Positions 1 through 6,405 of a stretch of 19,775 nucleotides of DNA are shown here, one piece after another. The notes below the pieces were generated by a model, which worked only from the letters and a program-made list of their open reading frames with translations, had not been told where the DNA came from and did not search any database. Positions within the stretch are counted from its first letter, which is position 1. Every line of letters begins with the position of its first letter. The position numbers were made by a program, and so were the translations under genes. The stretch covers positions 1-19,775 of the forward strand of contig DWXX01000185.1 of assembly GCA_019118985.1 (NCBI GenBank), written 5' to 3'. This DNA comes from Candidatus Faecalibacterium faecipullorum. GTDB lineage: Bacteria > Bacillota > Clostridia > Oscillospirales > Ruminococcaceae.

Positions 1-119
1 GGTGCAGCCGGCGCGGCGGGGGCAGCGGGGGCGGCAGGGGCGGGGGCTGCGGCGGCGTCGGTCTCCTCCACGCTGACGCTGTAGGCGACGCCGTTGACGG
101 TAATGGTATAGTATTTCAT
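1..119 (-). CDS. Biotin carrier subunit of a decarboxylase (partial, N-terminus only)
   Basis: The first 39 codons are visible; the gene continues past the left edge of the window. The protein opens MKYYTITVNGVAYSVSVEE, the usual start of the small biotin carrier (gamma-type) subunits of glutaconyl-CoA, methylmalonyl-CoA and oxaloacetate decarboxylases. It then enters an almost pure Ala-Pro linker, which in these proteins is a flexible arm before the biotinyl domain. The biotinylated Lys motif lies outside the window and cannot be checked. AGGAGGG sits 7 nt before the ATG. It follows the carboxyltransferase gene by 43 nt on the same strand, so the two are very likely co-transcribed. The carrier would shuttle CO2 from the carboxyltransferase to a membrane beta subunit, which should lie just outside the window if this is a sodium-pumping enzyme. 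Confidence 0.8.
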   Translation of the reverse strand, partial: MKYYTITVNGVAYSVSVEETDAAAAPAPAAPAAPAAPAA

Positions 120-162
120 CGAAAAACCCTCCTGAATCTTCAGCTGGTTGTGGTCGGTCGTT

Positions 163-1485
163 TTACAGCGCCATGTTGCCGTGCTTCTTGGGCAGGCGGG
201 CGGCGCGCTTGGTGCGCATCATCTGCAGAGCCTGCACCGCCGCGCCGTATGCGCCGGACGGGTCGCAGGCGGTGTCGGCCGCGCCGGCGGCGACGGCGGC
301 GTCGGCGCTGCAGACCTCCTGGCGGTAGGCCGCAGCCTTGGCCTGGGTGGCCGCGGCGATGCTGTCGGCGGCGTCGAGCTCCTCTTTGTACAGCACCGAG
401 ACGGCGGCGGTGGGCTCGATGGGGCTGATGGTGCAGCCGCGGACGGCGACCCGCAGGTCGGCCGCCGCAAAGGCGGTGTAGACCGGGCCGACCGCCTTGC
501 CGTACAGCAGGCTGACCCGGGGGCAGGTGGCGTCGGCGCAGGTGGCGGCCAGGCGGGCGGCCTCCCGCAGGCCGCCGGCGATGTCGTCGGTGACGCTGGG
601 CACAAAGCCCTCGGTATCCACCACCGTCACCACCGGCAGGTTGAACGCGTCGCACAGCCGGATGAGCCGGGACGCCTTGGAGACGCAGTTGCGGCAGAGC
701 TTTTCGCCGGTGACCACCACGCCGGCGGGCATCCCGCCGATGGTGGCAAGGCCGGTAAAGACGTTCTTGCCGTAGCCGGCGTACAGCTCGACGCAGCTGC
801 CCGCGTCGGTGACGGCGGCGGCCGCCTTGGCGGCGCCGGCGCCGGCCTTGAGGGCCTTTTCGGCGGGGGCGGCGCACTCGAACTGGTCAGCGGCAGAGAG
901 GTTGTTGGCCGGCAGCATCTGGACGAGGCGTGCGGCCGCGGCGGCGGCCTCTTCGGCCGTCCTGGCGACGACGGCGGCGACGCCCGCCTTGGCGGCGGCT
1001 GCGGCGGTGCCGGCGCCCTCGACCTTATCCCCCTTTGCGGCGGAGGTGAAGGGCGGGGTGAAGAACAGCTCGGCCCCCTCGGCCATGACGCAGAGATCCA
1101 CGTTGGCGGCGGCCATGGCGCTGGTGCCGCCGCAGACCCCCAGGACCACCGCCACCTGCGGGATGACCCCCGAGTATCTGGCGACGGCGGCGTTGAGCCG
1201 GGCGGCCGCGGTCAGGGCGTCGAGGCCCTCGGCGAGCTTTGCGCCCACCGAGTTGTAGAAGGTGACCACCGGGCAGCCGGTCTGGGCCGCTAAGTCGAGG
1301 ACGCGGATGATCTTATCGACGTCCTTTGCGCCGAGGGCCGCGCCGCCCTGCCAGACGGCGTAGACGTCCCGCGCGCCGGCCGCGCCGTAGTAGGCGCTGA
1401 CCGCCTCGCAGGAAAACAGGGCGTCGCCGCCCCGGCCCCCGAAGAACTGGTCAAGAATTCGATTCTGGTTGATCTTTGAAGCCAT
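163..1485 (-). CDS. Acyl-CoA decarboxylase carboxyltransferase (alpha-type) subunit
   Basis: 440 aa, crotonase-fold carboxyltransferase of the PccB/MmdA/GcdA family, which moves carboxyl groups between acyl-CoA and biotin. Visible family features: a SVGAKLAEG segment (about residues 79-87, the family's GAR-x-x-EG site), GGTSAMAAANVDLCVM (119-134), ASRLIRLCDAFNLPVVTVVD (271-290), and the acidic-basic C-terminus ending near RTKRAARLPKKHGNM, as in decarboxylase alpha subunits. It is shorter than the usual roughly 510 aa because the N-terminal region is abbreviated, and it is very Ala-rich. The start at 1485 is chosen because GGAGGAG lies 6-8 nt upstream; the frame stays open further upstream but without a ribosome site. 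The neighbouring biotin carrier supports a decarboxylase. Substrate (methylmalonyl-, glutaconyl- or another CoA) cannot be told from sequence. Confidence 0.82.
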   Translation of the reverse strand: MASKINQNRILDQFFGGRGGDALFSCEAVSAYYGAAGARDVYAVWQGGAALGAKDVDKIIRVLDLAAQTGCPVVTFYNSVGAKLAEGLDALTAAARLNAAVARYSGVIPQVAVVLGVCGGTSAMAAANVDLCVMAEGAELFFTPPFTSAAKGDKVEGAGTAAAAAKAGVAAVVARTAEEAAAAAARLVQMLPANNLSAADQFECAAPAEKALKAGAGAAKAAAAVTDAGSCVELYAGYGKNVFTGLATIGGMPAGVVVTGEKLCRNCVSKASRLIRLCDAFNLPVVTVVDTEGFVPSVTDDIAGGLREAARLAATCADATCPRVSLLYGKAVGPVYTAFAAADLRVAVRGCTISPIEPTAAVSVLYKEELDAADSIAAATQAKAAAYRQEVCSADAAVAAGAADTACDPSGAYGAAVQALQMMRTKRAARLPKKHGNMAL

Positions 1486-1547
1486 GCTCGCTCCTCCTGC
1501 TTCCCACACAGCGGGTCTTTGCCGCTGCGACATTCATGAACGGTCTT

Positions 1548-1576
1548 ATTATACTATTTTGTCGGTTTTTTCACAA
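1548..1576 (-). promoter_or_regulatory. Promoter of the carboxyltransferase-biotin carrier genes
   Basis: On the minus strand TTGTGA (1571-1576) and a perfect TATAAT (1548-1553) are separated by 17 bp. The -35 box and spacer lie inside the last codons of rluB, so the decarboxylase genes can be expressed independently of the upstream scp-rluB cluster. The predicted leader is about 55 nt. Confidence 0.75.
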
Positions 1577-2402
1577 GTGGTTTGCCGCGTTTCGCGCCAA
1601 GGGGGCCGCCCGTTTTCGCGCGGGGGGCGGCGGTTTTGGCCGCGGCGGCGGCGCTGCGGGTCTGGGCGCGGCCCTTGGCGGCGGCCGCCCGCAGGCCGGC
1701 CAGCTCCTGCTTTGTCAGCTCGCGGTATTCGCCAGGCTTGAGCATCCCCAGCTTGACCACCCCCTCGGCGTTGCGCTTGAGGCGGACCACCTCGAGGCCC
1801 ACCGCCTCGCACATACGGCGGATCTCGCGGTTCTTGCCCTCTTTGAGGGTGATCTCCATGACGGTGCGGGCCGGCTCGTCCACCACCACGTTGATGGTGC
1901 AGGGCAGGGTCTTGGTGCCGTCGTCCAGCACCACCCCCGCGCTCAGCTTGAGGACCTGCTGCTCGGTGGCGCGGGGCTGCACCGTGACCCGGTACAGCTT
2001 GCTGATGCCGCCCGACGGGTGCATCATGGCGTTGGCGAAGGCGCCGTCGTTGGTCATCAGCAGCAGGCCCTCGCTGTCCTTGTCCAGCCGGCCCACCGGG
2101 TAGAGCCGGGCCGGCACGTCGGCCACCAGGTCCATGACGGTGCGGCGGCCCAGCTCGTCGCTGACGGTGGTGACATAGCCCCGGGGCTTGTAGAGGGCCA
2201 GGTAGTAGAGCTTCTGCTCCTTGTTGATATAGATCCGCTCGCCGTCGACGTGCAGCACGTCCCGGTCGGGGTCCATCTTGTCCCCCACCCCGGCGACATG
2301 GCCGTTCACCTTGACGCGGCCCTCGGCGATGATCTGCTCGGCCGCCCGGCGGGAGCACAGCCCCTGCTCGCTCATGATCTTCTGAATGCGTTCCAGTGCC
2401 AT
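1554..2402 (-). CDS. rluB: Ribosomal large-subunit pseudouridine synthase B (RsuA/RluB family)
   Basis: 282 aa. Residues about 2-48 form an S4 RNA-binding domain (RIQKIMSEQGLCSRRAAEQII, written here in part), followed by the RsuA/RluB catalytic domain with YKPRGYVTT (71-79) and the signature GRLDKDSEGLLLMTNDG (104-120), in which Asp107 is the expected catalytic aspartate. KEGKNREIRRM is the other family-typical segment. The enzyme makes pseudouridine in the peptidyl-transferase region of 23S rRNA in the cytoplasm. The last ~50 residues are a low-complexity Lys/Arg/Ala tail beyond the usual ~240 aa, probably disordered and RNA-contacting. AAGGAG precedes the ATG. It is the last gene of the scpA-scpB-DUF2953-gerW run, its normal place in Firmicutes. 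Confidence 0.93.
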   Translation of the reverse strand: MALERIQKIMSEQGLCSRRAAEQIIAEGRVKVNGHVAGVGDKMDPDRDVLHVDGERIYINKEQKLYYLALYKPRGYVTTVSDELGRRTVMDLVADVPARLYPVGRLDKDSEGLLLMTNDGAFANAMMHPSGGISKLYRVTVQPRATEQQVLKLSAGVVLDDGTKTLPCTINVVVDEPARTVMEITLKEGKNREIRRMCEAVGLEVVRLKRNAEGVVKLGMLKPGEYRELTKQELAGLRAAAAKGRAQTRSAAAAAKTAAPRAKTGGPLGAKRGKPLVKKPTK

Positions 2403-2436
2403 TGCTTTCTCCTTGTGCGCCTCCCGGCGCTCACTT

Positions 2437-2467
2437 CCAAACGGCGCGCCCTTGCGGCGCGCTTTGG
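2437..2467 (-). other. GC-rich hairpin between the gerW-like gene and rluB
   Basis: Arms CCAAA...GCGCGCC and GGCGCGC...TTTGG pair around a 5-nt loop, with only a 2-nt CG bulge. There is no U-tract on either strand, so it is not a normal intrinsic terminator. It may stabilise or process the polycistronic RNA, reducing or separating rluB expression from the upstream genes. Confidence 0.5.
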
Positions 2468-2471
2468 GGTC

Positions 2472-2891
2472 TTATTCTTCTGCCGTCTGCGCCGGGCCGG
2501 CGTTTTCAGGCTGGTCGGGCTTTTTGTCGGGGATGAGGCTGACCAGCTTATCCACCAGCTCGGGCAGCATGTTCAGCGCCCGGTCGATGCTGTTGGACGG
2601 GTCGGCCAGCTGCACGGTGCGGACCATGCCGTCCTTGATGACCAGGAAGGCCACCGGCCGGATGCTGACCCCCGCGCCCGACCCGCCGCCGAACAGCTCC
2701 TTGTTGGCGCTGTTCTTGCCGTCAAAGTCGGAGCCGCCGGTGCCGAAGCCCAGCGAGATGCGGGACACCGGGATGATGGTGGTGCCGTCGTCGGTCTTGA
2801 TGGGCTTGCCGATGATGGTGTTGGCGTCGGCCATCTGGCGCACCTTGTCCATCGTGATGTTCATCAGCCCCTGAATGGGATGCTCAGCCAT
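2472..2891 (-). CDS. ytfJ: GerW/YtfJ family spore protein
   Basis: 139 aa, matching the small GerW/YtfJ family. Recognisable are the N-terminal HPIQGLMNITMDKVRQMADA, the central GKPIKTDDGTTIIPVSRISLG-type strand region, a Gly-rich FGTGGSDF, GGGSGAGVSIRPVAFLVI, and the amphipathic end (LNMLPELVDKLVSLIP) followed by a short disordered acidic tail. In Bacillus, YtfJ/GerW is made in the forespore and is needed for normal germination responses. Here it implies a sporulating lineage. AAGGAGG lies 8 nt before the ATG. A weak promoter-like sequence (TTGACG followed by an A-rich -10) sits in the 66-nt gap upstream but is not convincing. It follows the DUF2953 gene, the standard pairing in Clostridia. 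Confidence 0.9.
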   Translation of the reverse strand: MAEHPIQGLMNITMDKVRQMADANTIIGKPIKTDDGTTIIPVSRISLGFGTGGSDFDGKNSANKELFGGGSGAGVSIRPVAFLVIKDGMVRTVQLADPSNSIDRALNMLPELVDKLVSLIPDKKPDQPENAGPAQTAEE

Positions 2892-2957
2892 AGTTTCGGC
2901 CTCCTTACAACTATTTTTACAGATGTGCGTCCTGCGTCAAGGTCAGTATACCACAGG

Positions 2958-3728
2958 TCAGAGGAATACGTCCAGTACCTTTTCCCTGTAGAATGCGATC
3001 AGCACCTGCACCGCCGCGACGGCGATGAAGAGCGCCCGCGCCGACGCGCGGAAGGACACCCGCGCCGGCGGGACGGGGGCCTCCGGGTCGATGCAGGGGG
3101 CCAGCCGCAGCTCGTCGAAGTCGAGGTAGATATACCGGTCGAGGACGGCGAGGGCCGGGTAGAGCCAGGCGTTGGCCTGCCCGTAGGCGCGGGCGGCCTC
3201 GTCCGGCTCGCCGCCGCCCACCGGCCAGAACACCCGGATGTGGGTGACCCGCAGCGCCCCGAAGACGGCGCGGGTCAGCCGCCCCGCCCCCCGCAGCAGG
3301 CTGCAGAGGGTCTGCAGGGTGAGCTTTGCCTTCTGCTTTGGCTTTGCGGCGGGGCGGGGCTTGCGGGCGGCGGCTTTGGCGGCCCGTCTGGCCCGGCGCT
3401 CTCTGCGCCAGGCGGCGAACTTCGCCTTCAGCTTTGCCCGTGCCCGAGCGAACAGGCCCGGCCTCTCCCCTTCCGCCCCGGGGGGCGGGGGCGCCGGCTT
3501 GGGGTAGGCGAAGACCGGGAAGGTCAGTCCCGGCACCCCGGCGCGGACGGTCAGCCGGCCGGGGCCGGCCCCCTCTGCCTCCCCCTCCCACGACACGTCG
3601 GCCCGGAAGGGGATCAGAAGGGCGATGAGGGCCAGCGCCAGCGCGGCGGCCAGCACGACCAGCGCCGCCAGGCCGATGCGGCTCAGCAGCCAGAGGGCCC
3701 CCTGCAGGCATGCGGTCAGCGCAGTCAT
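2958..3728 (-). CDS. DUF2953 domain membrane-anchored protein
   Basis: 256 aa of unknown biochemical role. A single N-terminal transmembrane segment (about residues 15-42, AALVVLAAALALALIALLIP) is followed by a beta-rich region, then a long strongly basic Lys/Arg/Ala stretch (about 95-135) that looks like an RNA- or phospholipid-contacting linker. The DUF2953-type C-terminal half contains ALRVTHIRVFWPVG and an ANAWLYPALAVLD segment, with a second weaker hydrophobic stretch near the C-terminus. The gene overlaps the end of scpB by 4 nt (ATGA), so translation is coupled. DUF2953 proteins are regularly encoded just before ytfJ/gerW in spore formers, suggesting a sporulation or envelope role, but this is context only. 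Confidence 0.8.
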   Translation of the reverse strand: MTALTACLQGALWLLSRIGLAALVVLAAALALALIALLIPFRADVSWEGEAEGAGPGRLTVRAGVPGLTFPVFAYPKPAPPPPGAEGERPGLFARARAKLKAKFAAWRRERRARRAAKAAARKPRPAAKPKQKAKLTLQTLCSLLRGAGRLTRAVFGALRVTHIRVFWPVGGGEPDEAARAYGQANAWLYPALAVLDRYIYLDFDELRLAPCIDPEAPVPPARVSFRASARALFIAVAAVQVLIAFYREKVLDVFL

Positions 3729-4276
3729 GGCTCTCCCTCCTTTCCCGCTTCCTCTTCTCCATGGATGGGCCCGTGGATGGGGGGCAGGTCGTCCAGGCTC
3801 GACAGCCCGAACACCCGCAGAAAATGGTCGGTGGTGCGAAAGCTCACTGGCCGGCCCGGCAGGTCCAGGCGGCCGGCCTCTTCGATCAGGCCCTTTTCCA
3901 GCAGGCCGGACACGCTGGAAGAGGAGTCCACCCCCCGCACCTGCTCGATGAAGGCCCGGGAGACCGGCTGGTTGTAGGCGATGACGGTCAGGGTCTCGAG
4001 GGCGGCGTTTGACAGGGGGGCGGCCCGCCTGGTCTCGAGGGCCCGGCGCACCCAGGGGCCGTATTCGTTTTTGGTGGCCAGCTGCCAGTGGCCCCCCAGC
4101 TGCAGCAGGGTCAGGCCGCTGCCGGGGGCGGCGTATTTCTTTTGCAGGGCGGCCAGGGCGTCGGCCACCAGGCTCTCGGGCAGCTCGAGGGCGGCGGCCA
4201 GCCTGTCCGCCCCCACCGGGTCGCCGTGGGCGAAGAGGACGGCCTCCAGCATGGCCTCGATCTCATGTTTCTCCAT
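3725..4276 (-). CDS. scpB: Segregation and condensation protein B
   Basis: 183 aa, two winged-helix domains as in ScpB. Diagnostic is the second domain, LSNAALETLTVIAYNQPVSR followed by FIEQVRGVDSSSSVSGLLEKG, then the LDLPGRPVSFRTTDHFLRVFG segment (given in part) and LSSLDDLPP. ScpB binds as a dimer to the kleisin ScpA and, with Smc, forms the bacterial condensin that organises and segregates the chromosome. AGGAGG is 6-7 nt upstream of the ATG. It overlaps the end of scpA by 14 nt, so the two partners are translationally coupled. A short acidic Glu/Gly tail follows the folded part. Confidence 0.96.
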   Translation of the reverse strand: MEKHEIEAMLEAVLFAHGDPVGADRLAAALELPESLVADALAALQKKYAAPGSGLTLLQLGGHWQLATKNEYGPWVRRALETRRAAPLSNAALETLTVIAYNQPVSRAFIEQVRGVDSSSSVSGLLEKGLIEEAGRLDLPGRPVSFRTTDHFLRVFGLSSLDDLPPIHGPIHGEEEAGKEGEP

Positions 4277-5006
4277 AGGGTTCCTCCTGCAGGGATGCGG
4301 CCCGCCGGGGCAGACGCCCGCGGCGGAAGGTCAGCGCCCCGTCGTCGGCGATCTCCAGCCGGCCGGCCCGGACCAGCTCCAGCACCGCCAGAAAGGTAGC
4401 CACTGTGGCCGACAGCTCCTGTGCGGGGCTGAACAGCTCGTCCAGACGGCCGGCCCGGCCGGCGGTGAGGGCCCGCAGGATGTGGACCACCCTGCTCTCA
4501 ACCGAGACGAAGGGGGCGGCCACCAGCGGCTCGAAGGCCTCGGGGTCGACCGGGCGGGGCCGGGCGCGGCCGGCCATCGCCTGCCAGCAGCCGGCCAGCA
4601 GCATGGGGCTGTGGCGCAGCGGGTAGAGGGCGGGCCCGTCGGCCCGGGCGGGGGGGCGGGTGTAGACGCAGACCCCTTGGGCGCGGGCGGCCAGCTGCGC
4701 GGCCAGGCGGCGGCAGCGGTCGTATTCGATCAGGCGGCCGGTCAGCTCCTGCTTGAGCTGTTCGGCCTCCCGGCTGCGGGGCAGCAGCAGATAGCTCTTC
4801 ATCTCGACCAGGCGGGCGGCCATTTCGATAAAGCTGCTGGCCGTCTCGGGCCCGGCGCCCTCGTCTGCGGCCACCACCCGGGTGTACTGGTCGATCAGCT
4901 CCAGGATCGGGATGTCGTGCAGGTCCATCTTGTGGGCCTGCACCAGGGCCAGCAACAGCTCGAGGGGGCCGTCAAAGTCGGCGAGGTGAAACGTCAGCGC
5001 CGCCAT
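4263..5006 (-). CDS. scpA: Segregation and condensation protein A (kleisin)
   Basis: 247 aa. The N-terminal kleisin signature FDGPLELLLALVQAHKMDLH, followed by DIPILELIDQY, contacts the Smc neck. FIEMAARLVEMKSYLLLPR is the conserved second helix. The C-terminal winged helix (about 200-235, SATVATFLAVLELVRAGRLE) binds the Smc head. The middle linker (about 105-150) is less conserved and rich in Arg/Ala/Pro. Start is 3 nt after the stop of the upstream protease (TGA-gcc-ATG) without a clear ribosome site, so initiation probably depends on coupling. Partner of ScpB encoded immediately downstream. Confidence 0.95.
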   Translation of the reverse strand: MAALTFHLADFDGPLELLLALVQAHKMDLHDIPILELIDQYTRVVAADEGAGPETASSFIEMAARLVEMKSYLLLPRSREAEQLKQELTGRLIEYDRCRRLAAQLAARAQGVCVYTRPPARADGPALYPLRHSPMLLAGCWQAMAGRARPRPVDPEAFEPLVAAPFVSVESRVVHILRALTAGRAGRLDELFSPAQELSATVATFLAVLELVRAGRLEIADDGALTFRRGRLPRRAASLQEEPYGET

Positions 5007-5009
5007 GGC

Positions 5010-5693
5010 TCACACCCGCGTGCCGGTGCTGACCAGCCCCCAGACCGTCACCCGGCTGGCCAGGGCGTCCACCCAGGCGGTGCCGTCGTACAGCAGCCCC
5101 CACATCCAGTTGTTGAGGGCGGCCAGCGGGCCGTTCAGCGCGCCGAACCAGACCAGCGCCAGCAATACGACCAAAATCACCCGCTCGTAGCGCATCAGCC
5201 CGAAGTAGGCCCGCCGCGGCAGAAAGACCAGCAGCACCCGGCTGCCGTCCAGCGGCGGGACCGGGATGAGGTTGAACACCGCCAGACCGACGTTCATCAC
5301 CACCATGTACTGCAGAAAGTAGGTGGCGTACCAGCTCAGCAGATTGTCCGGGGCCCAGTAATAGACCGCCTTCCACACCGCCATCGACAGGTAGGCCAGG
5401 ATGAGGTTGGCCGCCGGGCCGGCCAGGGCGGCTGCCGCCATGCCCAGCTTGGGGTTCTTGAAGCGGCGGGCGTCGGTGGGGACGGGCTTGGCCCAGCCCA
5501 CCCCCGCCACCACCATGCAGATGGTGCCCAGCAGGTCGAAGTGGCGCAGCGGGTTGAGCGACAGCCGCCCGTGGTCGCGGGCGGTGGGGTCCCCCATCAG
5601 CCAGCTCGCCAGGGCGTGGCCGGCCTCGTGGACGGGGATGGCTGCCAGCGTCACCAGCAGCCGGGTGAGATAGTAGATGCCCATTGAGGTCAT
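5010..5693 (-). CDS. Site-2 protease family (M50) membrane metalloprotease
   Basis: 227 aa, multi-spanning. HEAGH at residues 22-26 is the HExxH zinc site, and NLIPVPPLDG at 141-150 is the family's N-x-x-P-x-P-x-x-D-G third-ligand motif. PKLGMAAAALAGPAANLILA (81-100) is the conserved transmembrane segment between them. This is the short FtsH-independent, PDZ-less type (YwhC-like). The catalytic residues are all present, so it should cut within membranes; the substrate is unknown. It is the first gene behind the promoter at 5747-5775 and is followed directly by scpA, as in many Clostridia. Start at 5693 is preceded by a weak GGAG 7 nt upstream; an in-frame ATG three codons later is a possible alternative. 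Confidence 0.92.
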   Translation of the reverse strand: MTSMGIYYLTRLLVTLAAIPVHEAGHALASWLMGDPTARDHGRLSLNPLRHFDLLGTICMVVAGVGWAKPVPTDARRFKNPKLGMAAAALAGPAANLILAYLSMAVWKAVYYWAPDNLLSWYATYFLQYMVVMNVGLAVFNLIPVPPLDGSRVLLVFLPRRAYFGLMRYERVILVVLLALVWFGALNGPLAALNNWMWGLLYDGTAWVDALASRVTVWGLVSTGTRV

Positions 5694-5746
5694 AAAACGT
5701 CTCCATTCAGCACAGGATGCCCCCGGCAGGGGGGCGGATCGCTTCT

Positions 5747-5775
5747 ATGATACTATTTTTTCGTCCCTGAGACAA
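5747..5775 (-). promoter_or_regulatory. Promoter of the protease-scpA-scpB-DUF2953-gerW-rluB cluster
   Basis: On the minus strand TTGTCT (5770-5775), a 17-bp spacer and TATCAT (5747-5752). The leader of roughly 45 nt contains a small CCCCC/GGGGG hairpin around 5720-5734. It is divergent from the rpmB promoter, with about 50 bp between the two -35 boxes. Confidence 0.65.
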
Positions 5776-5825
5776 GGCCCCCCGCCCCGCGGGGAAAAAA
5801 ACAGCGGTATTTTTTGAAAATGGAC

Positions 5826-5854
5826 TTGCATTTTGCCGCTGCGTCTGGTAGAAT
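5826..5854 (+). promoter_or_regulatory. Promoter of rpmB
   Basis: TTGCAT (5826-5831), 17-bp spacer, TAGAAT (5849-5854). A-rich runs lie just upstream (5802-5819) and may act as an UP element, fitting a ribosomal-protein gene. The leader of about 60 nt is AT-rich and ends in AGGAGG before the start codon. Confidence 0.8.
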
Positions 5855-5923
5855 AATAGGGCTGATTACACTGTATCGTTTTGATTTTCCCTTTCATCCC
5901 ACTTCATAGGAGGTGCAACTATC

Positions 5924-6112
5924 ATGGCCAAGTGTGAATGCTGCGGCAAGGGCGTGACCTTCGGTATCAAGGTCTCTCACTCTCATCGCCGCTCCAACCG
6001 TACCTGGAAGCCCAATGTCCGCCGTGTCAAGGCGATCGTCGATGGCTCCCCCAAGTATGTCTATGCATGCTCCCGTTGCCTGCGCGCTGGCAAGATTACC
6101 CGCGCTGTCTAA
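5924..6112 (+). CDS. rpmB: 50S ribosomal protein L28
   Basis: 62 aa, full length for bacterial L28. It opens MAKCECCGKGVTFG and carries SHSHRRSNRTWKPNVRRV, the family core. It is the zinc-ribbon (C+) form: Cys4/Cys7 and Cys49/Cys52 form two CxxC pairs. AGGAGG is upstream of the ATG. The gene is monocistronic by appearance, with its own promoter (5826-5854) and a strong terminator 17 nt after the stop. Its codon choice and AT content differ visibly from its neighbours, as expected for a highly expressed gene. Confidence 0.98.
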   Translation: MAKCECCGKGVTFGIKVSHSHRRSNRTWKPNVRRVKAIVDGSPKYVYACSRCLRAGKITRAV

Positions 6113-6128
6113 GTCTGTGGTGTATGTT

Positions 6129-6165
6129 GCCGGTCACGTTCTTTTGGCGTGGCCGGCTTTTTGTT
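6129..6165 (+). terminator. Intrinsic terminator after rpmB
   Basis: GCCGGTCACG pairs with CGTGGCCGGC (one T-G wobble) around a 9-nt loop and is followed by TTTTTGTTT. Confidence 0.88.
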
Positions 6166-6167
6166 TC

Positions 6168-6183
6168 GGGGCCCGCGGGCCCC
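6168..6183. repeat. 16-bp perfect GC palindrome
   Basis: GGGGCCCGCGGGCCCC is a perfect dyad placed directly after the T-run of the rpmB terminator and 28 bp before the next gene. It could be a second stem that blocks read-through or a protein site; nothing in the sequence decides which. Confidence 0.6.
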
Positions 6184-6211
6184 GCCGCGATGGAAAGAGG
6201 TGTATCCCCCT

Positions 6212-6388
6212 ATGGCGCTGCCCGGCGACCCTGTCCTGCTGCTGAGCGTTGTCAACCTCAAGCTGCGGGACTGCTACCCTACCCTGGATGCATTGTGCGA
6301 CGACCTTGCGGCCGACAAAGCGGAGCTGTGCGCAAAGCTCTCCGCCATCGGCTACCAGTATGACCCGCAGCACAATCAGTTCAAATAA
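6212..6388 (+). CDS. DUF4250 domain protein
   Basis: 58 aa, the usual size for DUF4250. It opens MALPGDPVLLLSVVNLKLRD and continues through YPTLDALCDDLAADKAELC and LSAIGYQYD, which resembles the family consensus of a small helical protein with a helix-turn-helix-like spacing. Function is unknown. Start at 6212 is chosen because the family begins at this Met; a weak AGAGGTG lies about 11 nt upstream. The frame is open further back, but that region is the rpmB terminator and palindrome. It sits 17 nt before the esterase-like gene and probably shares its transcript. No separate promoter could be identified. Confidence 0.83.
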   Translation: MALPGDPVLLLSVVNLKLRDCYPTLDALCDDLAADKAELCAKLSAIGYQYDPQHNQFK

Positions 6389-6405
6389 ACCAAGGAGGCA
6401 TCACG

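Noticed and set aside
1..60. Ala-Pro repeat at the left edge as a tandem repeat element.
   Set aside because: It is the coding sequence of the flexible linker of the biotin carrier.
2900..2957. A separate promoter for the gerW-like gene (TTGACG with an A-rich -10).
   Set aside because: Spacing and -10 match are poor; it may be a sporulation sigma site, but the sequence does not show this clearly.
1476..3977. A long plus-strand open frame opposite rluB, gerW and the DUF2953 gene.
   Set aside because: It is low-complexity, spans several confident minus-strand genes and has no ribosome site; a GC-bias shadow. The same applies to long plus-strand frames at 12662-14719 and 14819-16915.
5779..5808. 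A GC dyad followed by a run of A residues as a terminator.
   Set aside because: On the plus strand A rather than T follows the stem, and on the minus strand the T-run precedes it; it is more likely an A-rich upstream element of the rpmB promoter.
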